Shown: positions 26,285 through 36,127, numbered from the stretch's first letter. The stretch is DNA of 37,790 bases from Candidatus Helarchaeota ASGARD archaeon Hel_GB_B (GCA_005191425.1 SUPR01000027.1:1-37790), one strand, 5' to 3'. The notes: generated from the letters alone by a model not told the origin. A program made the numbers and translations.

Positions 26285-26755
26285 TTATTCTTTTTCATCA
26301 GTATTCTTTTCTTGCATTTCCTTTTTTTCGTCTAAAGTTTCAATTTCAATTTTTTTAGGTGGTTCTATTTCGGTTTTATTTAATATAATTTTTAGGATTC
26401 CATTTTCCATATTTGCTTTAATATTTTCTTTATCGACATTTTCAGGTAATGTTAAGCTTCTTGAAAAGTTTTGACGAGAAATCTCTTTATATATATAGCA
26501 ACCTTCTTCATCTTTTTCTTCTTTTTTAGTTTCTTTTTCTGATTTTATGGTCAAAATATCATTTTTAATTTCGATATTAATGTCGCTTTTGTCAAAGCCT
26601 GGAACTTCTAATTTAATTTCATAATGATCGTCAAGTTCTTTAATATCCATCTTAGGCATTTCGAATCGAGTTGTTATTTCAAATGGTTCAATAAATAAGT
26701 CATCAAAAAATCTATCTATATCAAACAAACTATGTGGTCTTAATATCAAACTCAT
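26285..26755 (-). CDS. Hsp20/alpha-crystallin small heat shock protein
   Basis: Alpha-crystallin domain: YEIKLEVPGFDKSDINIEIKNDILTIKSEKE...FSRSLTLPENVDKENIKANMENGILKIILNK. Confidence 0.95.
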   Translation of the reverse strand: MSLILRPHSLFDIDRFFDDLFIEPFEITTRFEMPKMDIKELDDHYEIKLEVPGFDKSDINIEIKNDILTIKSEKETKKEEKDEEGCYIYKEISRQNFSRSLTLPENVDKENIKANMENGILKIILNKTEIEPPKKIEIETLDEKKEMQEKNTDEKE

Positions 26756-26762
26756 TCCACAT

Positions 26763-26768
26763 CACCTC
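26763..26768 (-). promoter_or_regulatory. Shine-Dalgarno of the Hsp20 gene
   Basis: Reverse-strand GAGGTG (within ATGAGGTGAT), 7 nt before the ATG at 26755. Confidence 0.8.
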
Positions 26769-26835
26769 ATTTTATCTTAATTATCAATGTTTTGATATTT
26801 TTTTCAAGCATTTTAATCAATTTATTAAAGACACA

Positions 26836-26842
26836 TTTATAT
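26836..26842 (-). promoter_or_regulatory. Putative TATA box of the Hsp20 gene
   Basis: Reverse strand ATATAAA about 80 nt upstream of the start codon. Confidence 0.5.
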
Positions 26843-26857
26843 GTCACACTTTGTGAC
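26843..26857. promoter_or_regulatory. Perfect inverted repeat GTCACA-CTT-TGTGAC (candidate operator)
   Basis: 6-bp arms, 3-bp spacer, directly adjoining the putative TATA box in the BRE position. Confidence 0.6.
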
Positions 26858-27170
26858 TATAGAATGAACGACTATTTATAAATTTTTCGAAGTTAAATTT
26901 TTAACAAATCTCAATTAAAACACAAAAAAATTAACATTTTTTTCATATTTATTTTAAAATTTGATTAGATAACCAAGTAATTATGAAAATTAATCAATGT
27001 ATGATAAAAAGAAAATTGAAAATTTTTTCTATAAAAATATATTAAAAGATATTTTTCAAATAAATTTAAAATAATTGGTCATAAATATTTATTTTAAATA
27101 AAATAATAAGTAAGAGTAGTTCTATAAGAATTTCCATTAAATATTTAATAAACATTTAAAAAATAGGAAT

Positions 27171-28013
27171 ATGTATGTTAATTTAATTTTTTCAAATAAG
27201 ATGCTTATTCATAGTGGAAAAATAGAGTCTGGATTTATTAAATGGGCTTTATATGGGTTTAGTAATCATCATTTAAATCCAGAAGTTTTTGAAATACAGC
27301 CGAAAGCCAAAATAAGGACAGAAGGAGAGGAAAAAAATACTTTTGCTTATTTTAAGATATCCAAATTGTCAGCTGGGGATGAATTTAATTTCAGGTGTGC
27401 AATTCAATTTTATACAATTCCCCTCAATATTCCTTTAATAAGTTTTAGTTTTAATGAGTATCCAAATCAAATAATTACTAAGTATTGTAGTTATTCAAAA
27501 TATTGGCCAATATACGATAAAGAAATACAAAAAATAGCGGCAGATTTAAAGAAGGAATCAAAAAACGATGTTAAAAAATTTTTAAAGGACACTTATAAAT
27601 TCGTAGAAAAATCAGTCAAATTGCGAGAAAATATGAATGAACGACTTGGGGCGTCAAGAGCTTTACAGGAGAAAATAGGTGATTGTGATGAATTTTCTGA
27701 TTTATTTATAACCATTTTAAGGGCAGCAAAAGTCCCAGCAAGAAGAGTTGTTGGAATATACATCTCAAAAAACAAGCACGAATTTCATGCATGGACTGAA
27801 GTATTTATACCGCATTATAATACATTTATTCCTTTTGATATTGCATTAAACTATTTTTCAAGTATATCTCAATTTCATATTATCCGGTTAAAAATGGCTC
27901 AATCTGAATATCCTCCATTTGTATATGTAAAATATAAAGGTTCTTCAAATGTAAATTTAGAATTTACAGAAAACGATTTAGAAAAAATTGAAATTTTATA
28001 TCCTAACGAATAA
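27171..28013 (+). CDS. Transglutaminase-like cysteine peptidase-fold protein
   Basis: Cys-His-Asp triad context: GDCDEFSDLFITILRAAKVPARRVVGI ... HEFHAWTEVFIP..NTFIPFDIAL. Confidence 0.9.
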   Translation: MYVNLIFSNKMLIHSGKIESGFIKWALYGFSNHHLNPEVFEIQPKAKIRTEGEEKNTFAYFKISKLSAGDEFNFRCAIQFYTIPLNIPLISFSFNEYPNQIITKYCSYSKYWPIYDKEIQKIAADLKKESKNDVKKFLKDTYKFVEKSVKLRENMNERLGASRALQEKIGDCDEFSDLFITILRAAKVPARRVVGIYISKNKHEFHAWTEVFIPHYNTFIPFDIALNYFSSISQFHIIRLKMAQSEYPPFVYVKYKGSSNVNLEFTENDLEKIEILYPNE

Positions 28014-28098
28014 AAAGTAATTAATTGGATAATATTTAAATTAGTATGGGTAAAACATTTTTCCAGTTAAAATTAGTAATTATAATTTCCTTATAATA

Positions 28099-29904
28099 TT
28101 AAAAATCTCTTTTGTATTTATCGGAATAAAATTTATCTGCCTTTTTTGATTCTAATATATTAACAATATTAATAATTTTAAAAACAAATGTGAAAAAAAA
28201 GCCAAAGGGAATTGCTAATCTAGAAATGAAGGTAAATTTTCGTGTAATTCTCTTTTTTTTAAGAATTTTTGGTAATAATCTTGCAATTAATTTAAATTCG
28301 TTTTTATCAGAAACAATACCTTTTCTATTAAAACCATTTTGATATTTATTGTCTCTAAAGGCACTTTTGAAGTCTCTATAGATCCAAATGAACCAACCAG
28401 AAATCCAATCTTTTGAATTAAAAATTTCTATAGACCTAATCAAAATTGAAGCCTGTTTTTCTTCTGAAAAGCGCTCGAAAATGTTAGAATGATAATTATA
28501 TTTTGCTCCAGCTCCAAATTCTGTAATAAACCAAGGTTTATTATAACATAAAGATATGCCTCGCGTCATCTCAAGTATAAAATTTAAATTTTTTTCGCTT
28601 AACAAATACCAACCGAAGTATTCATTTAAAGTAGCTATGTCTGTTTTAGACCGATAATGATCTGACAAGAAACGTGATGAAACATAGCTAATAGGCCTAG
28701 ATGGGTCTATTTTCTTTGCAAAACTTATTAAATTTAAAATAAATTTGTGGCAATCATACGATTCAATAGGTATTTCATTTCCTACAGACCAAAAAATAAC
28801 TGATGGATGATTAAAATCTCTATATATCAAATCCTGAATCATTTTAGCTGCTAATTTAAATACTTTTGGGCTCTTGAAATTGATATTCCAATAGACTGGA
28901 ATTTCCTCGAGTATCAATAACCCAATTTTATCAGCCAAACAAAGAAGTGATTCATCATGAGGATAATGGGCAGTTCTAATTGCATTAAACCCTAATTTTT
29001 TAATATTTAATAAGTCCTTTTTTCTCAATTCAAATGGAATGGCCCTCCCAAATGGTATTAACTCCTCATGAAGATTAATACCGTATAATTTAATTTTTTT
29101 ATTATTGAGATATAAAAATCGTCCATTAATTTTAATTTCTCTAATTCCAAATTGGATTTTTGTAAAATAATTACTGTCGCTAAAATTTAATAAAATTGTA
29201 TAAATATTAGGAGTATCAGGAGACCAAAACAACGGATTTTCAATGTGGATATAAAAAACCCCTTTTTCAGTATCTGGTTTAACTTGACCTTTTAAAATAG
29301 TCTTATTTGTAAATTTAAGTTCATAATTGAATGATTTTACTTCTGTAATATAATATTTACATATTAATTTTGCAGAATTTTTGCTAATTTGAGTATAAAT
29401 ATGCACCCAATCTATTCGACTCTTAGGTAGAATCTCATAAAATACATCTCTATATATTCCACCCCAGTTATACCAATCAAAAAGTTTGCTAGGGATTCTA
29501 TTTTTTTTCCTAATATTATCAACTTGAACAGCAAGATAATTTTTTTCGGATTTTTTAAGATATGAATTTTTAATTTTAAATTTAAATGGTAAGAAACCAC
29601 CTTCATGCAAACCAATATAATTATTATTTAACCAAATTTTTGTTTGATAATTACTACCGTTGAACAACAAAAAGAATTCCTCGTTATTTTCGTCTAATTC
29701 ATTTATTTCAAAAATTTTAAAATACCAACATATCCCTTCATATTTTTCAAGTCCCTGATAAGAATTCCAGCTTGACGGAATTTGGATTTTTTTAAAATTC
29801 GAAATTCTATTTTTAATATTTGAGATTAAAAACAATTTATTCTTAATTCCATCATTATTAAAATCAACGTAAAATAGCCATTCTCCCGAAAGTAGTTTTT
29901 TCAT
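28099..29904 (-). CDS. Glycoside hydrolase family 2 (beta-galactosidase/beta-glucuronidase-like) with C-terminal hydrophobic segment
   Basis: IRTAHYPHDESLLCLADKIGLLILEEIPVYW; FWSVGNEIP (acid/base Glu); WFITEFGAGA (nucleophile Glu); C-terminal LAIPFGFFFTFVFKIINIVNIL. Confidence 0.9.
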   Translation of the reverse strand: MKKLLSGEWLFYVDFNNDGIKNKLFLISNIKNRISNFKKIQIPSSWNSYQGLEKYEGICWYFKIFEINELDENNEEFFLLFNGSNYQTKIWLNNNYIGLHEGGFLPFKFKIKNSYLKKSEKNYLAVQVDNIRKKNRIPSKLFDWYNWGGIYRDVFYEILPKSRIDWVHIYTQISKNSAKLICKYYITEVKSFNYELKFTNKTILKGQVKPDTEKGVFYIHIENPLFWSPDTPNIYTILLNFSDSNYFTKIQFGIREIKINGRFLYLNNKKIKLYGINLHEELIPFGRAIPFELRKKDLLNIKKLGFNAIRTAHYPHDESLLCLADKIGLLILEEIPVYWNINFKSPKVFKLAAKMIQDLIYRDFNHPSVIFWSVGNEIPIESYDCHKFILNLISFAKKIDPSRPISYVSSRFLSDHYRSKTDIATLNEYFGWYLLSEKNLNFILEMTRGISLCYNKPWFITEFGAGAKYNYHSNIFERFSEEKQASILIRSIEIFNSKDWISGWFIWIYRDFKSAFRDNKYQNGFNRKGIVSDKNEFKLIARLLPKILKKKRITRKFTFISRLAIPFGFFFTFVFKIINIVNILESKKADKFYSDKYKRDF

Positions 29905-30007
29905 GATATTTACCTTATTAAAATCGAATTTAGGATTTGGTAATCAAAAAATAATCTTTAAAAGTATGCTATAATAAATTTTAATATTAATATAACCTCT
30001 ATAAGGG

Positions 30008-31456
30008 GTGAAAAATAAAACGATAGAACCGTCAATACCTAACGAAATTCTAAAAGCACTTGAGCAGAATGGTTTTACTTTATTGATTAAAGGCGATGCT
30101 GGTACTGGAAAAACTACTTTAAGCCTAGAGATATTAAAATTTGCAAAATCTAAAATTTATATTAGTTCTAGAATATCTCCTACAATGATTAAAAAGCAAT
30201 TTCCATGGTTAGAAAATGAAGACATTATTTTTATTGATGCAACACAAACCTTTTTTCAAGAAGACAGTATAACAACCCAAATTGAGCGTGCAATAAAATT
30301 TAGGGAAATGCCTGGTTTTTTACAAAAGTTATACGAAATTGTTAAAAATAAAGATTCCTCTACCATAGTAGTAATAGATTCTTGGGATGCGATTTACAAT
30401 AGTATTTTAGAAGAGTCATTAGAATCTAAAAGAATTGAAACAGTTCTTACTGAAATGGTTCGGTTTTTAAAATTCAATTTAATATTAATCACTGAATCCA
30501 ATCAAACTTCACTAGATTATATTTCTGATGGTGTTGTAGAATTAAAAAGTGAAATTATTTGTAATAGAAGTAAAAGAGTTATAAAAATAAAAAAGATGAG
30601 AGGAATTGAAATTACACAACCTGAATATCTTTTTTCATTACACCAATCCAGGTTTAAGCATTTTCAGAGAATGATGGAATTTATTCCTCTTAAAAAGTTA
30701 AACAATAAACCTCCTTTAATCAAAAATACTAAAAATAAATTATTAAGTTATTCAGAGTCATTAAACAATTTTTTCAATTATGGGTTAAAAAGGGGCACTA
30801 TTAGTTTACTTGAAATTAGTGAGGATGTTGGGTTCGATTATATTTGGGTCCTAATTCCAATAATGATTAATCAGTTGCAACAAAATCACGGGATTACTTT
30901 AATCCCAGATGAAGGATTAGATTTTAAAGTTATATATAATGTACTTTCCAGATATATATCTCAAGATATTCTCGAAAAATATTTAACATTTTTTGATTTT
31001 TCTCCTACCTATACTGAACCTAATGAATTTATCAAATTAATAAGAATACTTGACTATAAAAAAGATATTGAGCATATTTATAACGATATTAAAGAGGACA
31101 TGATAAAAAAGATAACTGAACGACAGAACCTTTCACAAGACCAAATTTATGGTGGTACTGCCTTTTTTGGTAGTAATAGATTCGAAAATCGGTTCGGAAT
31201 CGAAAATATAAAGAAATATCTTATAGTAATTGGTGAATTTATTAAATTATTTAAAACTAGCAGGATGGTCTATATATCTTATTTTAATCAAAAAATCCGA
31301 GAGATTATTTCTCCAATGGTCTCCACTCATTTTAAAATTGAAAAAATTTGTAATGTCATGGTAATCTATGGAGAACGTCCGTTCGCTAATATGCATGTAA
31401 TTATAATAAATTTTGATAAAGGTTATCCGGAAATTAATTTATATCCCATAGTCTGA
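30008..31456 (+). CDS. RecA-fold/KaiC-like (GvpD-like) ATPase
   Basis: Walker A KGDAGTGKTTLSLEILKFA; Walker B-like STIVVIDSWDAI; GTG start. Confidence 0.75.
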   Translation: MKNKTIEPSIPNEILKALEQNGFTLLIKGDAGTGKTTLSLEILKFAKSKIYISSRISPTMIKKQFPWLENEDIIFIDATQTFFQEDSITTQIERAIKFREMPGFLQKLYEIVKNKDSSTIVVIDSWDAIYNSILEESLESKRIETVLTEMVRFLKFNLILITESNQTSLDYISDGVVELKSEIICNRSKRVIKIKKMRGIEITQPEYLFSLHQSRFKHFQRMMEFIPLKKLNNKPPLIKNTKNKLLSYSESLNNFFNYGLKRGTISLLEISEDVGFDYIWVLIPIMINQLQQNHGITLIPDEGLDFKVIYNVLSRYISQDILEKYLTFFDFSPTYTEPNEFIKLIRILDYKKDIEHIYNDIKEDMIKKITERQNLSQDQIYGGTAFFGSNRFENRFGIENIKKYLIVIGEFIKLFKTSRMVYISYFNQKIREIISPMVSTHFKIEKICNVMVIYGERPFANMHVIIINFDKGYPEINLYPIV

Positions 31457-31496
31457 TAATTAAAATCTTTTAATCTAAATTATAAATTGAACCTAA

Positions 31497-32720
31497 ATGA
31501 ACATCTTTATTTTTGAGTACTTAACTGGTGGCGGATTTATTAATGATAAGCTACCACCATCTCTTGTATGTGAAGGCGCAGCAATGCTTTTAACATTGAT
31601 AAAAGGGTTAAACCCCGATTTTGATGTTAAAATTTTATTAGACTACCGATTAGCCGGGTATAAGGAGTTTTTTAAAAACATTTCCCCTAAAATAATTAAG
31701 AATACAAGCGATTTCAATGAGAATTTCAAAGATTATATTAATAATTCTGATTATTATCTCATAATAGCGCCTGAGTTTAATAATATATTAAGAGATTTAA
31801 CTCTAGAAGCTGAAAATAGTAGCGCAATTAATTTAGGATGTAATTCATATTCTATTGAAAAAACTGGAAATAAATTTGAGACTTTTAAAAAATTATTTCA
31901 TTTAAAAAAGTATTTGCCGGCTACTCTAAAAGCAAATCATAGCAATGCTAAAATTAGCGAAATTTATAAATTTTGTAAAGATTTAGGCTATCCTGTAGTT
32001 TTTAAGCCAATTGATGGCGTAGGTGGAGGTGGGATCAGTCTAATTAGGAATAAAGATGAAATAAATCCAGGAATTAAAAAAATTAAAATCAATTCCAATG
32101 AAAATGAATTTATTATCCAAGAATATATTAAAGGAAATGATGTCAGTGTATCTCTTTTTATTGATAATAATGTAATCCATCCTTTAACTTTAAATGGACA
32201 GCTTATAACTTTAGGTGATATAACAAATGAAACGAAATATAACGGTGGTTATATTCCATTCAATAATCGGGATTTTAACCATGATGATATTTTTAAAATT
32301 GCGATTGATTGTGTGTCTTCGATTACCGGATTAAATGGATATGTTGGAATCGATTTTGTAATAGGTGAAAAACCATCTATCATTGAAATAAACCCAAGAT
32401 TGACTACTTCCTATATTGGTGTTAGAGAACTCCTTAAATCTGACTTATATACTCAAAAAATTATTGGTACAATCATAAAGCCAGAGATTGATACTCATAA
32501 GAACGTATATTTTACAAGATTAGAACTTAGAAATGTACATCACCGTATAATAGAAAAATCTGAATTTAATAAGTTAATTCTTTCTAATTTGATAACGCCA
32601 TTTTTTAAATTTAAGGATAATTATTCTGGATTTATACTTTTAAAATCAAAATCTTTTAAAAAGAACCTAAAGAAATTAACTAGGATAAAAAATTTTATTT
32701 TAAAAAACAAAATTAATTAA
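31497..32720 (+). CDS. ATP-grasp ligase (MfnD/COG1821-like)
   Basis: N-term MNIFIFEYLTGGGF; GYPVVFKPIDGVGGGGI; EFIIQEYIKGNDVSVSLFI; GYVGIDFVIGEKPSIIEINPRLTTSYIG. Confidence 0.8.
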   Translation: MNIFIFEYLTGGGFINDKLPPSLVCEGAAMLLTLIKGLNPDFDVKILLDYRLAGYKEFFKNISPKIIKNTSDFNENFKDYINNSDYYLIIAPEFNNILRDLTLEAENSSAINLGCNSYSIEKTGNKFETFKKLFHLKKYLPATLKANHSNAKISEIYKFCKDLGYPVVFKPIDGVGGGGISLIRNKDEINPGIKKIKINSNENEFIIQEYIKGNDVSVSLFIDNNVIHPLTLNGQLITLGDITNETKYNGGYIPFNNRDFNHDDIFKIAIDCVSSITGLNGYVGIDFVIGEKPSIIEINPRLTTSYIGVRELLKSDLYTQKIIGTIIKPEIDTHKNVYFTRLELRNVHHRIIEKSEFNKLILSNLITPFFKFKDNYSGFILLKSKSFKKNLKKLTRIKNFILKNKIN

Positions 32721-32770
32721 ATAAATTCAGATAAAATCATATTAAAATTAATTTGGTGTGAAATTTCAAA

Positions 32771-33334
32771 ATGACTGAAGTAATTTATTTTGATAAAGCA
32801 GGTGCATCCAATACAGAGGATGCATTACAAGCTGCCAAGAGATGTGCAACAGCAAATAATATTAAGAAAATAGTAATAGCAACGACAACAGGTGAAACTG
32901 GTGTTAAAGCTTCCAAGATATTAAACGGATTTGATTTAATATTTGTAACCCATGCTTATAGTTTTATGAAAACTGGGGAACAAGAATTAAAAGAAAATAA
33001 TAAAGAGATTTTAATAAAAAATGGAAAAATTGTAACAGGCGTACATGCGTTATCTGGTGTTGCAAGAGGTATACGATCAAAATTAAAAAGTTGGGATCCA
33101 GTTGAGTTAATAGCATATGCGATGAGAGTAATTTTTTGTCAAGGAATAAAAGTCGTTCTGGAGATAGTAATGATGGCGGTTGATTCAGGTGTAATTGAGT
33201 ATGGGGAAGAGGTTGTGGCTATTGCAGGTACAGGTACAGGTGCAGATACTGTATGTTTAATTAAGGCTGCAGATACTTCGCATTTTTTTGATCTAAGATT
33301 AAAAGAAATAATTTGTAAGCCAAGAAATTTCTAA
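32771..33334 (+). CDS. Pyruvate kinase C-terminal-domain-like protein (COG1751-type)
   Basis: MTEVIYFDKAGASNTEDALQAAKRCATANNIKKIVIATTTGETGVKASKIL; GTGTGADTVCLIKAADTSHFFDLRLKEIICKP. Confidence 0.82.
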   Translation: MTEVIYFDKAGASNTEDALQAAKRCATANNIKKIVIATTTGETGVKASKILNGFDLIFVTHAYSFMKTGEQELKENNKEILIKNGKIVTGVHALSGVARGIRSKLKSWDPVELIAYAMRVIFCQGIKVVLEIVMMAVDSGVIEYGEEVVAIAGTGTGADTVCLIKAADTSHFFDLRLKEIICKPRNF

Positions 33335-33352
33335 TTATAAATTGTAAAAAGG

Positions 33353-34516
33353 TTAAGTGTCTCCACTTTTAATTTCATCTTTGATTTCTTCTTTAATTTC
33401 ATCTTTTAATTCTTTTTTTAATTCATCTCTAATTTCATCTTTAATTTTCTTGATTTCTTTAGATTCTTTACTCTTTTTACTTTTTATATGAAATTTCTTC
33501 TTTTCTAGAGATTTTTTAGGTTGTTCTCGTGGTGTTTCAGAAACTTTTTCTATTTCTGGTTTTTTTTCAGGTAATTTTGGTGGTCTCCACCATCGAATCC
33601 ATGTTTTTGATGGTTTTTTAATCTTTTTAATCTTAAAAATTAGGATTGCTGTTATATTAATACTTAAAATATTCACAATACAAATTAGAAAGCTACCCAA
33701 GCTAATAGAGAATTCGCCTAATATCAAAGTAATTCCGATGTTAACAATTGGTGGCATCAATGAAACGCCAACTGCAAGTCCGACTAATGAAGAATAAAAT
33801 TTACCCCCAGTTAATGAGAATCCGGTAGCAATACCTATTATAAGGGCAATAAAAAAGTCTAAGATAGTAACATTTTCACGTTTTAATATTTCCTGCGATT
33901 TTATGGGCAATGGAAACATAGAATTATTAAAATAATTTAATGAATAATATAAGAGTCCTATTAAAATCCCACAAACAACTGAAATTAAAAATCCAAATAT
34001 TTCGGTCTTAGCTGCTTTTTTTATTAAAATTTTATCTCTTATAATAATCCCAAAGCTAAGGCCTAAAATTGGACCCATTAAAGGTGCAAGTACCATTGAT
34101 GCCATTACAATTAGAACATTATCACTAATTAGACCAAACCCGGCAGTAAATGCGGACAAAATTACGAAAATAATGTAATCAATAGAGAATTCTGAATTAT
34201 TAGAAATATCTTTGAGTATTTCCTCAACCGAAATTTTTGAAGATATACGCTCTTTTTCCTTTGAAAGCATTTCAAGAGGTGGTAAAGTAGCTTTAACTTC
34301 TAAAATATCTATTATTCCATAGGAGCTACCTACACCAATTGAATTTAAAGATTCAATAATATCTGGAGCTTTTATATCCTGCACTCTAAATATAATAAGT
34401 GCATCCGTCTCTCCTTGAATTGTATGAATTCCCTTAACTTTTAATTCTAATAATTTATCTATGACTATCTTAAGTTTTTCTAGGGGAATTGTAATTTGAA
34501 TTTGTCTAATAATTAG
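33353..34516 (-). CDS. DUF389 family membrane protein with charged C-terminal tail (annotated start at 34384 appears internal)
   Basis: FVILSAFTAGFGLISDNVLIVMASMVLAPLMGPILGLSFGIIIRD is the DUF389 core. Upstream in-frame codons read GLIIRQIQITIPLEKLKIVIDKLLELKVKGIHTIQGETDALIIFR-V(start)QDIKAPD, a coherent domain N-terminus. Confidence 0.8.
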   Translation of the reverse strand, partial: LIIRQIQITIPLEKLKIVIDKLLELKVKGIHTIQGETDALIIFRVQDIKAPDIIESLNSIGVGSSYGIIDILEVKATLPPLEMLSKEKERISSKISVEEILKDISNNSEFSIDYIIFVILSAFTAGFGLISDNVLIVMASMVLAPLMGPILGLSFGIIIRDKILIKKAAKTEIFGFLISVVCGILIGLLYYSLNYFNNSMFPLPIKSQEILKRENVTILDFFIALIIGIATGFSLTGGKFYSSLVGLAVGVSLMPPIVNIGITLILGEFSISLGSFLICIVNILSINITAILIFKIKKIKKPSKTWIRWWRPPKLPEKKPEIEKVSETPREQPKKSLEKKKFHIKSKKSKESKEIKKIKDEIRDELKKELKDEIKEEIKDEIKSGDT

Positions 34517-35266
34517 TCCATCCTTAAATATCTTATTTTTATAAGGTAATTAATATGTTTTTAATTAGAATTTTATTTCATTATAATACTTATTAAGGAA
34601 TATTTAAATCATTGTAATGTTTACTTTTTAAATTTAATCAAATTTATTAAAGCCTTATATTTAAAGTATAACTAAAATTTTTTGGTCTGAATAAAAAAGT
34701 AAAAAGATCAAAACATAAATTTAAAATACATATTTCATGTAATATTTAATCCGAAGAAGAGATATAGAAACTTTCCGAAATTTTACTGAGTTTTTTTAAT
34801 CATTTTGTCTTTTTCTAACTTATTATTAATTGAATAATTACCTATTCTTTTTAATTTCTATACTAAAATCTTTTAAATCATATTTTTATCCGATAATAGG
34901 GCTTCAATTAATTTAATTTTAACCATTTTAATAACTTTTTCCTAAAGATATTTATGATGATTTAAGGTTAATCGGGATTTTTGTTTAATAAAAAATCAAT
35001 AATAATAAATTGTTACTTAGTATTTGTTAATATTACATTTCAATTTTAAATTTTATTTGAATATTTTTTTCCAGAAGGTTCTTTCATTTATCTTTTTTAA
35101 AAATAATGTATACTTTCGAAATTGGCTTTTTGGAAGAATATATAGTTTTTAGTCGGTATTTCAGAAAAACAGACTTTAAATTTTTTTATGATAATATATT
35201 TTTACAGTACTAATCCTAAATCAAATCATTATAATTTACAATTTTTTTTAATGGATTAACGAAATG

Positions 35267-35280
35267 TTTATATATATAAA
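35267..35280 (+). promoter_or_regulatory. Histone promoter TATA box (BRE-like CGAAATG just upstream)
   Basis: CGAAATG-TTTATATATATAAA about 50 nt before the ATG at 35332. Confidence 0.6.
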
Positions 35281-35331
35281 GATTTACTATTAAAATATAG
35301 AAAATTAAAATTCCAAATTAATAAAAAAAGA

Positions 35332-35562
35332 ATGAAGGTGTTTAGAACGACAAAAAGAAGATTTTTTGCTTGGTCACCAATTAGAGCTGTTATGGCTGAT
35401 GTCGGGGCAAAAATAGTTGCAAGAGATGCAGTGGATTATTTAATAGAATATTTATCCGAATATACTATTGATCTGACTAAAAGGTCATTAGTATTAGCAA
35501 AACACGCAAATAGAAAGAAAATTACAAAAGATGATATACTCTTGGCAGTAAAAGGCTTTTAA
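35332..35562 (+). CDS. Archaeal histone
   Basis: 76 aa histone fold: PIRAVMADVGAKIVARDAVDYLIEYLSEYTIDLTKRSLVLAKHANRKKITKDDILLAVKGF. Confidence 0.93.
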   Translation: MKVFRTTKRRFFAWSPIRAVMADVGAKIVARDAVDYLIEYLSEYTIDLTKRSLVLAKHANRKKITKDDILLAVKGF

Positions 35563-35587
35563 AAAAAGTTAAAAAAAATTTTACTCC

Positions 35588-35595
35588 TTTTTTTT
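35588..35595 (+). terminator. T-tract terminator of the histone gene
   Basis: Run of eight T after TTTTACTCC, shortly downstream of the histone stop. Confidence 0.4.
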
Positions 35596-35620
35596 CTAAT
35601 TTATTTAAATCGATAAAATC

Positions 35621-35935
35621 TTAAATTCCTTCATTAAAGGTACTATTACTTAAATCTAATCTGAAGGACTCTATATCTCCAGTTAAGGCAATAAGGGTCA
35701 TTGAACGCTTAACAAATTTAGAGCGCCTTATTTTAAGAACAAGTGAATTTAATTCTGCCATTGACTCTGTTTGAATCTTTATAATGATGTCCCAAGCTCC
35801 ATATACTATATAACTTTCTACTACATTTTTTTCCATTTCCCGAATTCGACTAATTACATCATACTCTTTTCCTGTATCTACATTCATCATTAAATAAGCG
35901 ATTGTTAAATTTTCATCATCATTCATTTTAAACAA
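35621..35935 (-). CDS. Stand-alone Lrp/AsnC ligand-binding (RAM) domain protein
   Basis: AYLMMNVDTGKEYDVISRIREMEKNVVESYIVYGAWDIIIKIQTESMAELNSLVLKIRRSKFVKRSMTLIAL; no HTH. Confidence 0.88.
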   Translation of the reverse strand: MFKMNDDENLTIAYLMMNVDTGKEYDVISRIREMEKNVVESYIVYGAWDIIIKIQTESMAELNSLVLKIRRSKFVKRSMTLIALTGDIESFRLDLSNSTFNEGI

Positions 35936-36127
35936 CTCTTTTTTTCAAGTGGATTTTATATTAAATAGGTTTATTTTTATACAATATAAATATTATTTAA
36001 GTAATTAAATAAATACATAATATCTTCCGAATATTAATTATTACTTATTATTAGTTAAATTTTACTTTTCTAAAAACATAATTAAATAAATAATATTCCT
36101 CTAAAAAATAGAAATGGGTAAATAAAA

